A stretch of DNA of 59,921 nt from an uncultured Prevotella sp. (GTDB lineage Bacteria; Bacteroidota; Bacteroidia; Bacteroidales; Bacteroidaceae): assembly GCA_934256705.1 (NCBI GenBank), contig CAKQPF010000015.1, positions 1 through 59,921 of the forward strand, given 5' to 3'. Positions 9,334 through 17,361 of this stretch are shown here, piece by piece (position 1 is the stretch's first letter; every line of letters starts with the position of its first letter). The position numbers were made by a program, and so were the translations under genes. A model generated the notes under the pieces. It did not search any database and had not been told where the DNA came from. It was given only the letters and a program-made list of their open reading frames with translations.

Positions 9334-9477
9334 CTATATCTCCAGGTATCCAGTATTCAGTGACCATCTGCCGGGAAAGATTACAAAAGCATGATAGAAC
9401 ACGAGCAACACAATCAACACCAATCGTACCGGCACCACTTCATACAGTATATTATTATTTCTCGATATATTCTTCAT
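9334..9477 (-). pseudogene. fragment of a second acyltransferase_3 gene (N-terminus)
   Basis: An ATG at 9477 opens 47 codons ending in TAG at 9334. The product (MKNISRNNNILYEVV, then PVRLVLIVLLVFYHAFVIF) is the first membrane helix of an acyltransferase_3 protein with its usual Arg and His. The remaining 300 residues are missing. It lies entirely between the two 41-base inverted repeats, upstream of the G-tract acyltransferase on the same strand, so it is either a decayed paralogue or a spare 5' end that could be moved by recombination. Confidence 0.6.
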
Positions 9478-9627
9478 TGTCAGTAAAACGAATATTTGCT
9501 TAATTGAGGCTCCTACATAAAGTTCTATCCAAAACAGAGGCGTTCTTCAAAATTCTTAATGCTTATACCATCTGCAAGATGATTACAAGTTCAATAACCT
9601 TATTTTGACTTCCTTTCAGTATTCCAC

Positions 9628-9668
9628 TTTCAGATTGGTAGTGCTCTGACTTTTTATATTGGATTCAT
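9628..9668 (-). repeat. inverted repeat, right arm (41 nt)
   Basis: Reverse-complement partner of 9142-9182 (36/41 identical). Confidence 0.8.
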
Positions 9669-9756
9669 AAACTATAATTAAAGTGTTTATTTTTCATATA
9701 GATATGATTATATACCTACATGCATTATGATAACCTTTAATTCAAAGAAGTCAGTC

Positions 9757-10332
9757 CTAACGCCTTGAATCAAATGGGCATTTTATAAAAATCTTTCGAG
9801 AGATAACTTTTTCTTCACTTGACGAGAATTCGAATAATTCCATATCCACACCATCTACAGAATAGACAATAAAGGCGCCAAGCAATGTATTATGTACACA
9901 TCCAGTTAATTTACTGAGAAAACCAGGAGTTACCAAAGACTTCAAACGTTCCCTGTCTTTTTCTATAGCATCTTTAGCAGCACCTTTCTTTTTTAACTCG
10001 ACAGCCAATAAGTTCTCCTCATAACCTCTGCTTTGTATAAGCAAATCGCTCACCATGTATTTAGGACGTTTCTGACTATCCTCATAGCATTTCAAATCTC
10101 CATTCCCCATTCTGTTATATTCAACATCTGCATAATAGCGTTTGAATAAGGAAGTATTGTTTTGTGCATCATATTTTCTCATCAAATTCTCCATATGATG
10201 AGCCAATCTTGCACAAATATTCCTTTCAGAAACGCCAAATCTGATATTACTAAAATCCTCGTGATACAACATACCAATAGAAGGAATCAGTATATCATGT
10301 AGAATTATATCTTTCGTGTATTTATCATTCAT
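9757..10332 (-). CDS. PD-(D/E)XK nuclease-like protein
   Basis: 191 residues, not recognised as a named gene. It has a PD-(D/E)XK-like signature: an N-terminal SERNICARLAHHME helix (35-48), Asp96 in MVSDLLIQ, and Glu112-x-Lys114 in VELKKK after a hydrophobic strand. The central strand DVEYNRMGNG resembles a hypothetical nuclease family often found near restriction and defence genes. It is the last gene of the defence-like block, 380 bases after the GHKL gene, and its upstream region carries a repeat shared with the RES gene. Nuclease activity is inferred, not shown. Confidence 0.6.
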   Translation of the reverse strand: MNDKYTKDIILHDILIPSIGMLYHEDFSNIRFGVSERNICARLAHHMENLMRKYDAQNNTSLFKRYYADVEYNRMGNGDLKCYEDSQKRPKYMVSDLLIQSRGYEENLLAVELKKKGAAKDAIEKDRERLKSLVTPGFLSKLTGCVHNTLLGAFIVYSVDGVDMELFEFSSSEEKVISRKIFIKCPFDSRR

Positions 10333-10712
10333 ATAACTAAAACTTAAGTATCATTTGTTAGTTCCTAATTTATGGCATAGCCCTTTGTATAGGCACTTTT
10401 ACAAGTGCCTATATATTGAGATGTTGTTGTTTTCACTTGTTTATTAACTATTTCATACATTTAACACACATGTGATTTTCGGCTGCACTCGGCATAGCTC
10501 AAACAAGTTTGGCTCTGCTCTCGTTGGCACGAAAATTCTTCGCTCGACAATTTAAAAACAAGCTTTCATTGTTCTCACTTATCGAAAATATCCAAATCAT
10601 CACTGCTGTACATAATTCAATGTTTTAGATTCAGCAGCGAAGATACTTTTTTCTTATTTAAGCCCTAATTTGAGTGCTTACAATTTATTTCGTCAGAATA
10701 CATGATTGTTTT
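10333..10712. other. intergenic region with shared leader repeat and dispersed element
   Basis: No gene seen. 10361-10435 carries a segment also found at 14911-14980. It includes a 10-bp stem hairpin (ATAGGCACTT at 10390-10399 with AAGTGCCTAT at 10404-10413). At 10484-10534 is a dispersed-looking block, CGGCTGCACTCGGCATAGCT followed by CAAACAAGTTTGGCTCTGCT, a type of sequence I recall as recurrent in Bacteroidales intergenic DNA. Confidence 0.5.
10361..10435 (+). repeat. leader repeat, copy 1
   Basis: Shares the blocks GGCATAGCC, TTTGTATAGGC, CAAGT and ATGTTGTT with copy 2 at 14911-14980 in the same order and nearly the same spacing. Each copy lies 30-55 bases upstream of a minus-strand defence-like gene (this one before the PD-(D/E)XK gene), so it may be a shared promoter/operator or the edge of an inserted cassette. 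Confidence 0.6.
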
Positions 10713-12764
10713 TTATGTGTGAGAAATACCTATCTTATTAAAGAAAGCTGCATTCCGTTCTTTTGCAGAATTAAGCAATTGGTCAAAAGAGATTACTTCA
10801 AAATAAATTTTCAACTCAGATTTATAGCCAAAATAACCTAAGCTATCATATGTCTTCCTAAAGTCATGTTTCTTGCAAACAGATTGCATACTTGGTGTGA
10901 GGTCGCATATAACATAACAATAGGCAGGAATTTCTTCCGAGACATTTATCGGTCGTCCGTTCTTTGTGATAGTATTTCCTCCTCTTATTTTCTCCACATA
11001 ATCTATACATTGGTCTATTGGATTCTTGGTGCTATCCTCTGATTCCATGTTGTCACGCATCGGTCTTTTGAATTCTACTATTCTTATCGTAGCAAAAGGC
11101 GGTGTGTCTTTTTCTGAAACAAACAAAGGATTGTTAAAAATGTTATCAACAAGAATGTCAGGTCTTCGATTAGACTCACAATCCGTAACTTTCATAGACT
11201 TAAATGTTTTGTCAGACGCCAAATAGTGATGAAAGACCAAACGCTCATCAATAATCCAAAGATTGTTATCTTGAAACTTGACATCATCACTTGTGGTCCG
11301 CATTGGCATGATTATTTCATGCACTCTGTCTTCTTTGCAATAGTTTCCATTATCATCTCTTTGCAATGCAGACTCCAACAATTCCAAGATATACTTACGA
11401 TGTAAAACATATCGTGCAAGATCTGTTTGTTTTAATTGCTGAGCACTATAAAAATAATTATCAACTCTTTTTCTGTAATCTTCTTCTGACTCTCCAGTTC
11501 TGACCTTTAGTATATCATGCCCTTCTTCTATAAGTTGATGTTCTTTCTCTACAAGTTTGTTGTGAAGATATAAATCGATAGATTTTTCTGTAGAGGTCGG
11601 ATTTACGACTTTCTCGTCATCAGAAAGACCTGCCAAAAGTGGCTTGTAATATGGTGCCTTTGCATCTATATACTGTGATAACCTGTCTTTTCCTGCCAAT
11701 ATGTTTTCACCAAGATATGGAGATAAGAATTCTTTCACCTTATCCATAACATGGTTCCTAATATCATCAAAGTAAATCTGTTCTAACCCCTCAATCTGTG
11801 CATTCTGTTCGGGTTTGTCGGGTATAAGGAAGGTATATCTGTCAGGGGCTACATGCTCATCAAAATATGAAGACGTGACAAAGCATTTGTAATAAAATGA
11901 ACAATCTTGTGTTTCTATTGCAGAATCGTATAATCCTACAACTTCTTTTATCTTTTCGTTTTTCACTATTCGGTTGCCAGCACAATAAGATATCAGATTG
12001 TTGCTTTCTGATTTTTGCAATCTAACATGAAGAATATCAAACGTCTCTCCTGCTATTTGAAATGAAACATGATTGTTGTCGTTGACGTACAAATAGCTAT
12101 CATATATTTCTGAAAGATTAGTAACATCACATCCATCAATAATTTTAATATCGGGACATGAGCCTTCACGGAGGAAGAACCATAAGCAATGCTCAAACAA
12201 TGATTTTGCTATAGTATTCTGTCCATACTTACTAATTGTTTTTTTGTAGGCATTCAAGGGACCTTTGAGAATAACCTTTGTACCAATACACTTTTCTCCT
12301 GTGCTTGTTTCAGGCAAATCTGTAATACCATCTGGAGTAAATGCAAAATGTCTATTTTTTATAGTGCCATCAACCGATTTGTAGAAACTCTCGATTTCAA
12401 CACTTGCAAAACACTTTAACCAAAGTAATCTGCCTATACCCTTACAGCCTCTATTTGCACGGTACATTGAGTCCAACTCGCAAAATGAATTGTAATTGTT
12501 GTCATCAAATCCTATACCATTATCTTCAATCGTTATAGTAGATAACTCAGATTTTCCTCCGAACAAGTCACTATCAGAAGAACGATTCAGTGTAACTCGA
12601 ATTTTCCCCTCAATTGAAGCAAACGAATCTACAGACGCTATTCGGTCATCTATTGCGTAGATAGAATTAACGACTGCTTCAAAAAGAGGAAACAAGCATT
12701 TAGAAATTGGCAAATCAGTATTCCTTAATCGCCCTTTTAAACTAGAACCTAACTTTCGTAACAT
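10713..12764 (-). CDS. GHKL-type ATPase fused to a PD-(D/E)XK-like nuclease domain
   Basis: 683 residues. The N-terminal third is a GHKL (Hsp90/MutL/MORC-like) ATPase: N-box EAVVNSIYAID (29-39), DNGIGF, glycine lid GCKGIGRL and GTKVIL. A middle region (about 300-500) is charged and helical. The C-terminal 150 residues carry a nuclease-like pattern: Asp536 in RPDILVDN, Glu564-x-Lys566 in VEFKRP, Gln585 in DQCIDYVEKI. The combination suggests an ATP-gated, clamp-like DNA-targeting effector. I do not recognise it as a named defence protein. It follows the HEPN-like gene by 164 bases and is visibly AT-rich like the rest of the block. Annotators would likely call it 'ATP-binding protein'. Confidence 0.75.
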   Translation of the reverse strand: MLRKLGSSLKGRLRNTDLPISKCLFPLFEAVVNSIYAIDDRIASVDSFASIEGKIRVTLNRSSDSDLFGGKSELSTITIEDNGIGFDDNNYNSFCELDSMYRANRGCKGIGRLLWLKCFASVEIESFYKSVDGTIKNRHFAFTPDGITDLPETSTGEKCIGTKVILKGPLNAYKKTISKYGQNTIAKSLFEHCLWFFLREGSCPDIKIIDGCDVTNLSEIYDSYLYVNDNNHVSFQIAGETFDILHVRLQKSESNNLISYCAGNRIVKNEKIKEVVGLYDSAIETQDCSFYYKCFVTSSYFDEHVAPDRYTFLIPDKPEQNAQIEGLEQIYFDDIRNHVMDKVKEFLSPYLGENILAGKDRLSQYIDAKAPYYKPLLAGLSDDEKVVNPTSTEKSIDLYLHNKLVEKEHQLIEEGHDILKVRTGESEEDYRKRVDNYFYSAQQLKQTDLARYVLHRKYILELLESALQRDDNGNYCKEDRVHEIIMPMRTTSDDVKFQDNNLWIIDERLVFHHYLASDKTFKSMKVTDCESNRRPDILVDNIFNNPLFVSEKDTPPFATIRIVEFKRPMRDNMESEDSTKNPIDQCIDYVEKIRGGNTITKNGRPINVSEEIPAYCYVICDLTPSMQSVCKKHDFRKTYDSLGYFGYKSELKIYFEVISFDQLLNSAKERNAAFFNKIGISHT

Positions 12765-12928
12765 ATTATTATAGAATTAGAGAACACTCAATTATCAGAA
12801 TAATATATTTTGTGAACGAATGTGTTACTTATTTAAACTCATTAGTGTCTCGTTTAAATCGGCACACTAATGATAAAAATAAGTTTGCCATAATATTTAG
12901 ATATAATGGTTGTCACACAATTTAGACT

Positions 12929-13648
12929 TTACATTCTTTCGCTAAATGCATTCTGCAATCGCTCTATACCCATTTGTTTAATTGGGCTAACAGCCTTACC
13001 GAGTTCATTGATTATGGTCATATAATCAATTATAAGCAGAACAGCATCTGCCAAATGCAAATTCTCTAAAGTTTCTATTTGTACACATACATCCTTGTCT
13101 CGATGTGCATCAATTTTATTTCTTACACTTGTAAGAATCTCTGTTTTATCTTCTCTGAATTTAGTTAACTTCTTTCTCACTTCTTTAAAGAGAGAAATGT
13201 CATATTTCGGTAATTTTTCTTTAAGGAACGCAATAAGTTTTCCTGTGCTATCAACTAAATTCTTAGAAGTCTCATAAATGGCAGTATAAGCAGATTTAAT
13301 GTTATTCTGCCTTTCCCAATTATCACTACCCAAAGTTAAAACCTTGGTATATCTCTTCATTTCGATACTTGCCATTTGAACATGTCCTAAAGTATTCCAA
13401 ATAACTAGATTATCTTTAAAAGCCTCTTTCTTAGTTTTCAAGACGGTCATATTCGGAATAGAGATTTTATATAAAGCCTTATTGCATATTTCAATATTAT
13501 TCTTACAATGGTTAATACCATTGACAATTTCTTCCAAGCAGAATTGTTCTTCTTGTAGAGAAGAATCAAGATTGTGTTTTAGAATTTCTTTATTTTCAGC
13601 AATTCGCTTTTGAAGAAAAATATCTAATGGACTTTTCTTATTTTTCAT
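12929..13648 (-). CDS. HEPN-like helical protein paired with RES protein
   Basis: About 239 residues from the ATG at 13648; an upstream Met at 13705 would add 19 residues and overlap the RES gene by 37 bases. The protein is almost wholly helical and charged. Near its C-terminal third it has RNKIDAH, which fits the R-x4-6-H motif of HEPN ribonucleases, followed by a hydrophobic helix (LADAVLLIIDYMTIINEL). No named family is recognised. Its close coupling to the RES gene suggests the two act together, for example as toxin and partner or as two effectors. The HEPN call rests on the motif and fold character only. Confidence 0.6.
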   Translation of the reverse strand: MKNKKSPLDIFLQKRIAENKEILKHNLDSSLQEEQFCLEEIVNGINHCKNNIEICNKALYKISIPNMTVLKTKKEAFKDNLVIWNTLGHVQMASIEMKRYTKVLTLGSDNWERQNNIKSAYTAIYETSKNLVDSTGKLIAFLKEKLPKYDISLFKEVRKKLTKFREDKTEILTSVRNKIDAHRDKDVCVQIETLENLHLADAVLLIIDYMTIINELGKAVSPIKQMGIERLQNAFSERM

Positions 13649-13668
13649 AGTAGTATAGTTTAGTATGC

Positions 13669-14856
13669 TTACTTTCTTGTGGAAAGGTTTTCTAATTTCA
13701 ACCATTTATGACTATTCTCGTTATTACAGAACAAAACGACATTAGCCTTTTGGGTTTTGCAACTACTATACATCAAGCCATCAATGTTTCGTCCTTGATT
13801 GTCTGTAAACATCCATCTCAGATATTCTGTAAAAATCTGAGATGGAATATATTCTATAGCTTCTTTTGCATTATTCATAAGAGGTCGTGTGATATCTTTA
13901 TGGAAAGATTTAAGAAAGGATACTGCTTCCCATTTATCCATCCATATTGATACTTCTCTTGGTAGTGTTATCAAATCGACGACCGTTAGTTCTCGTGTAG
14001 TCTTAAACTCTCCAATAACTAACGCTTTTTCATTTGCCATTTTTATACTCTCTGCAACTGCCGTTTCCATATCAAAAGCACCATAGAACATGGATACACC
14101 AGCTGGACTCATACGACATTGACCTGCATATTTATCTGGAGCAGAAGTAATGTCTGTAAATCCGAAATTATCATCAGGTTCTTTGTCAAGACTACGAGTT
14201 CTATATAGTGTTGTTCCTATTGGTATTGGATGAAGAATGCCATCCATATTACGAAGGATACCGCATAAATCTTCAAGAATATCATCATTACTGGCAACTC
14301 TTGACATAGCTAAAAACGTAAATCGTCTTGAATGCTTGACCATGTCAGAAAAACGTTTCCATTGCAATTCCTTATTCTGATTCCACCATAGTTCGAAAGG
14401 ATCTTTTTTTATCCATGTATTGTCTTCAAAAAGATGGTCAATGTCATCATTGAGACTATCACTATCTGTATGCAATCCCAAATATTCCATTATCTCGAAA
14501 GTGTCTTCATATATATCAGCATCCTCTGGAACGGCATAACATCCTACTCGTTTAATTCCTGGGATTTGTTCTTCTTTATCATCAAAATAAGAACTTGCAA
14601 GCGGCAGACATTCTGAATCTATATCATTGTAATAAATCGATATTGTCATCGCTATGTGATTAGCTAAATCACTCATATCAATGACAGTTTCTTTACGTTT
14701 ACAATACGAACACACACCTGTTTCACCATGATTTTCTATATATTGATTCAAATATTTGTCTTCAAAATGATGTGAGCATACATATTTTTCTCCATTTGTA
14801 AGAAAGTCATACCCATGCTCCTCCATTTCCATTAACAATTCTTTTACTTTTCCCAT
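13669..14856 (-). CDS. RES-domain protein with HEPN/RES-type zinc-binding N-terminus
   Basis: 395 residues. The N-terminal part has Cys/His pairs (YVCSHHF and VCSYCKRKE) and the DLANHI helix seen in 'HEPN/RES N-terminal' proteins. From about residue 215 comes a RES domain: TTLYRTR, then CRMSPAGVSMFYGAFD and METAVAES with the Arg/Glu/Ser positions that name the family. RES domains of the ParT/MbcT type consume NAD+ or ADP-ribosylate targets, and the larger fusions occur in putative anti-phage operons. It is the first gene of the defence-like block and is followed at once by the HEPN-like gene. No Xre-type antitoxin gene is seen nearby, which separates it from classical Res-Xre modules. Confidence 0.8.
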   Translation of the reverse strand: MGKVKELLMEMEEHGYDFLTNGEKYVCSHHFEDKYLNQYIENHGETGVCSYCKRKETVIDMSDLANHIAMTISIYYNDIDSECLPLASSYFDDKEEQIPGIKRVGCYAVPEDADIYEDTFEIMEYLGLHTDSDSLNDDIDHLFEDNTWIKKDPFELWWNQNKELQWKRFSDMVKHSRRFTFLAMSRVASNDDILEDLCGILRNMDGILHPIPIGTTLYRTRSLDKEPDDNFGFTDITSAPDKYAGQCRMSPAGVSMFYGAFDMETAVAESIKMANEKALVIGEFKTTRELTVVDLITLPREVSIWMDKWEAVSFLKSFHKDITRPLMNNAKEAIEYIPSQIFTEYLRWMFTDNQGRNIDGLMYSSCKTQKANVVLFCNNENSHKWLKLENLSTRK

Positions 14857-14910
14857 AATATAACCATCAATACAACATACCCTCTATTTTTCAGTGGTTA
14901 ACTGCAGTTA

Positions 14911-14980
14911 GTACTCAATTTAGGGCATAGCCTTTTGTATAGGCTCATTTGCAAGTCTTAAATACGCAGGGATGTTGTTT
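14911..14980 (+). repeat. leader repeat, copy 2
   Basis: Imperfect direct copy of 10361-10435, located 55 bases upstream of the RES gene start. Together the copies bracket the RES-HEPN-GHKL block. The hairpin of copy 1 is degenerate here. Confidence 0.6.
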
Positions 14981-15088
14981 TGCAAAATCATTTTGCTGTT
15001 CAATAACCATCTTGCTCAATGCTGGCAGCATACGTTCTATCTTGCGACATTTTACCTTATTATAATAGAAGTCTATATCATTGAGCAG

Positions 15089-15508
15089 TTAATTGCAAAG
15101 AGATTCGGGCATGTCGCCACCACAACCTCCTGCTACTACTGTTATTGCAGACAACTTGCGGACATCTTTGTCGTTACGGATGTCAAATACTTCACAGAGG
15201 ATATTGGGTAGCATATCGTAAATGACATTGCAATAGTGAAGCAAGTCGTTGAAGTCGGGTGATAAAGTGAGATATGCTTCAAGCATCTCTTCCTGATATT
15301 GACGAAGCAACAAGAGAAACTTCTGCTTTGCCATCTTGCCTTTTATATTTTGTGTCATTACCCAGAAAAGGGCATGAGATAACACGATACGGTCTTCGGA
15401 AGAGTGATAGTAGAAGGAACTGTCTTTGGGTTTGCTGTCCTTAAACAGTTTCTCTTCCATTTCAGCAAACATCTGCTTGCGCATTTCATTTCTATCTTTA
15501 AGAGTCAT
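15089..15508 (-). CDS. small helical protein, possible UpxZ-like regulator
   Basis: 139 residues, all-helical, no signal peptide, ending in a Gly/Cys-rich tail (VVAGGCGGDMPE). Not recognised with certainty. Bacteroidales capsule loci normally encode, beside the UpxY antiterminator, a UpxZ protein of similar size that inhibits the UpxY proteins of other loci. This gene sits in about that position, after upxY and the epimerase and before the sugar genes. The pattern SHALFWVMTQN...YDMLPNIL is loosely reminiscent of UpxZ. The call is positional inference; it might equally be an unrelated cytosolic protein. Confidence 0.4.
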   Translation of the reverse strand: MTLKDRNEMRKQMFAEMEEKLFKDSKPKDSSFYYHSSEDRIVLSHALFWVMTQNIKGKMAKQKFLLLLRQYQEEMLEAYLTLSPDFNDLLHYCNVIYDMLPNILCEVFDIRNDKDVRKLSAITVVAGGCGGDMPESLCN

Positions 15509-15593
15509 ATTTGAATTACGAATTAGGAGTTAGGAATTGGTCTCGGCTAACGCCTGCGATTGTGAGTTGGTCAATTGTGAATTGTATCACGAA

Positions 15594-16652
15594 TTAATCA
15601 TTATAATACCGAGCGTACCATTCAGCAAAGCGTCTTAATCCTTCTCTCAGACTTGTGCTTGGCTTAAAGCCGAAGTCTTGCTCCAATGGGGTGGTGTCGG
15701 CATAGGTCACTGGGACATCGCCTGGCTGCATCGGGACGAGTTGCTTGTGGGCTTCGAAGTCGTAGTCTTCGGGGAGGACTCCTGCACGAACGAGTTCTTC
15801 CTGAAGGATGGTGACGAAGTCGAGAAGATTCTCGGGGGAGTTGTTGCCTATGTTATATACTTTATACGGTGGGACCGGGAGTCCGTCTTCGCCTTGCTTC
15901 TTCTCCGGTGCGTGCTGCATGATGCGAACTACACCTTCTACGATGTCATCGACATAGGTGAAGTCGCGCTTGCAGTTGCCGTAGTTGAAAATCTTTATTG
16001 TTTCGCCTTTCACGAGTTTGTTGGTGAAGCCGAAGTAAGCCATGTCGGGACGACCTGCTGGGCCATAGACTGTGAAGAAACGGAGACCGGTGGATGGGAT
16101 GTTGTAGAGCTTGCTATAGGCGTGCGCCATCAGTTCGTTGCTCTTCTTTGTTGCGGCATAAAGAGATACGGGGTTATCGACCTTGTCGTCTGTGGAGTAA
16201 GGCACTTTCTTGTTGCTGCCATAGACGGATGAGGATGAGGCATAGACGAGGTGTTCCACCTCATGATGGCGGCATGCTTCGAGGATGTTGTAGAAACCGA
16301 TGAGGTTACTCTGGATATATGCGTCCGGATTGGTGATGCTGTAGCGTACTCCTGCTTGCGCTGCGAGATTCACCACTACGGAGATATGTTCTTCGGTGAA
16401 GATTTTCTCGACGGCTTCTTTGTCTGCTATTGATGCTTGGACGAATGTCCAGTCGCGATGCAGTGCTTCTATTTCTTTCAGACGTTCATATTTGATGTTG
16501 ACATCATAGTAATCGGTAATGGAATCTATACCTATCACTTTGATGTTCTTCACATCGTGGAAAAGACGCTTGACGAGGTTGCTGCCTATGAAGCCTGCTG
16601 CACCTGTTACAAGAACTGTCTTGCCTTCTAAGTTTACATTATATTCTACCAT
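15594..16652 (-). CDS. NAD-dependent UDP-sugar epimerase (UDP-glucuronate 4-epimerase type)
   Basis: About 352 residues from the ATG at 16652, chosen because the family starts with a short lead before the first strand; a Met at 16688 adds 12 basic residues that do not fit. It is an extended short-chain dehydrogenase/reductase: NAD-binding TGAAGFIG, DSITDYYD after the second strand, catalytic SSSSVYG and Y-x3-K (YAATK), and the RFFTVYGPAGRPDMA substrate motif typical of UDP-glucuronate 4-epimerases (Cap1J/LspL type). It would supply UDP-galacturonate or a related sugar nucleotide in the cytoplasm. It is the first metabolic gene after upxY, separated from it by 700 bases of repeats. Confidence 0.9.
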   Translation of the reverse strand: MVEYNVNLEGKTVLVTGAAGFIGSNLVKRLFHDVKNIKVIGIDSITDYYDVNIKYERLKEIEALHRDWTFVQASIADKEAVEKIFTEEHISVVVNLAAQAGVRYSITNPDAYIQSNLIGFYNILEACRHHEVEHLVYASSSSVYGSNKKVPYSTDDKVDNPVSLYAATKKSNELMAHAYSKLYNIPSTGLRFFTVYGPAGRPDMAYFGFTNKLVKGETIKIFNYGNCKRDFTYVDDIVEGVVRIMQHAPEKKQGEDGLPVPPYKVYNIGNNSPENLLDFVTILQEELVRAGVLPEDYDFEAHKQLVPMQPGDVPVTYADTTPLEQDFGFKPSTSLREGLRRFAEWYARYYND

Positions 16653-16696
16653 TTGTTTTTTTCTCCTTATTATTATATATGCCGGCACTTTCTTAC

Positions 16697-17068
16697 GAAC
16701 ACGGATTGTACGGATTGAACGGATGTTCTTGCCTTGCGGCTATGATTTCTTGATAACTATCCGTCTGATCCGTTATATCTGTGGTCGGTTTAACCACTGA
16801 GTCTTTTTTTGAACACGGATTGTACGGATTGAACGGATTCCTTGCCTTGCGGCAATGATTTCTCTTGATAATTATCCGTTAAATCCGTTATATCTGTGGT
16901 CAGATTAACCGCTGAGTGTTTTTTTTCGAACACGGATTGTACGGATTGAACGGATTCCTTGCCTTGCGGCAATGATTTCTTGATAACTATCCGTCTGATC
17001 CGTTATATCTGTGGTCGGTTTAACCACTGAGTCTTTTTTTGAACACGGATTGTACGGATTGAACGGAT
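16697..17068. repeat. tandem direct repeat, three full units plus a partial, 113-117 nt period
   Basis: Units start at 16697, 16811, 16928 and 17041 with GAACACGGATTGTACGGATT. Each full unit contains CCTTGCCTTGCGGC, TATCCGT, CCGTTATATCTGTGGTC and a run of T. Units differ at a few bases. This is not a CRISPR: the repeats are contiguous with no unique spacers. It fills the gap between upxY and the epimerase, so it would lie in the capsule transcript. Confidence 0.9.
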
Positions 17069-17083
17069 GCTTATTCTGTATTT

Positions 17084-17178
17084 GGTACTGTCTTCCAGAC
17101 AGCCGCCTAATTTGTGATTCTAATCCCGAGACTTCGTCCCGGGTTACTCTCGCTTCGCTCGGTACTGTCTTCCAGACA
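17084..17178 (+). repeat. interspersed repeat B, copy 1
   Basis: Begins and ends with GGTACTGTCTTCCAGACAG and has the hairpin CCCGAGACTTCGTCCCGGG followed by TTACTCTCGCTTCGCTCGG. Other copies: 46429-46524 (inverted) and 59618-59716. A REP-like non-coding element. Confidence 0.8.
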
Positions 17179-17216
17179 GGACTTGCTTATTCTGTGTTTG
17201 GTACTGTCTTCCAGAT

Positions 17217-17355
17217 TGATAGGTAATAGGAGATAGGGAAAAGGCAATAGGAGATTAGAGTCGTTTGCTTGAGAATTTCCCCATAGCGAGAAACCACGAG
17301 TGGCAATGCTATTCTCCTATTCCCTATTATTTATTCCCTATTCCCTATTCCCTAA
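17217..17355. repeat. interspersed repeat E (A/T-rich inverted arms), copy 1
   Basis: Arms built of TAGGTAATAGGAGATAGGGA and TCTCCTATTCCCTATT units around a core with TTGAGAATTTCCCCATAGCG. A related copy is at 50083-50196 in the opposite orientation. Confidence 0.6.
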
Positions 17356-17361
17356 TATGGG

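Larger units (their letters stand above)
8946..9756. other. gene-free remnant region between acyltransferase and nuclease gene
   Basis: No intact gene is visible. The stretch holds a possible tRNA 3'-end remnant (8968-9007), a pair of 41-base inverted repeats (9142-9182 and 9628-9668) and, between them, an acyltransferase N-terminal fragment (9334-9477). The composition is AT-rich and it looks like a scar of past insertions. Confidence 0.6.

Noticed and set aside
15678..16232. 184-codon plus-strand open frame
   Set aside because: Lies wholly antisense to the epimerase gene, whose motifs are clear; a shadow frame.
16697..17068. Regular repeats that might be a CRISPR array
   Set aside because: Units are contiguous, about 114 bases each and nearly identical throughout; there are no short repeats with unique spacers and no cas genes.
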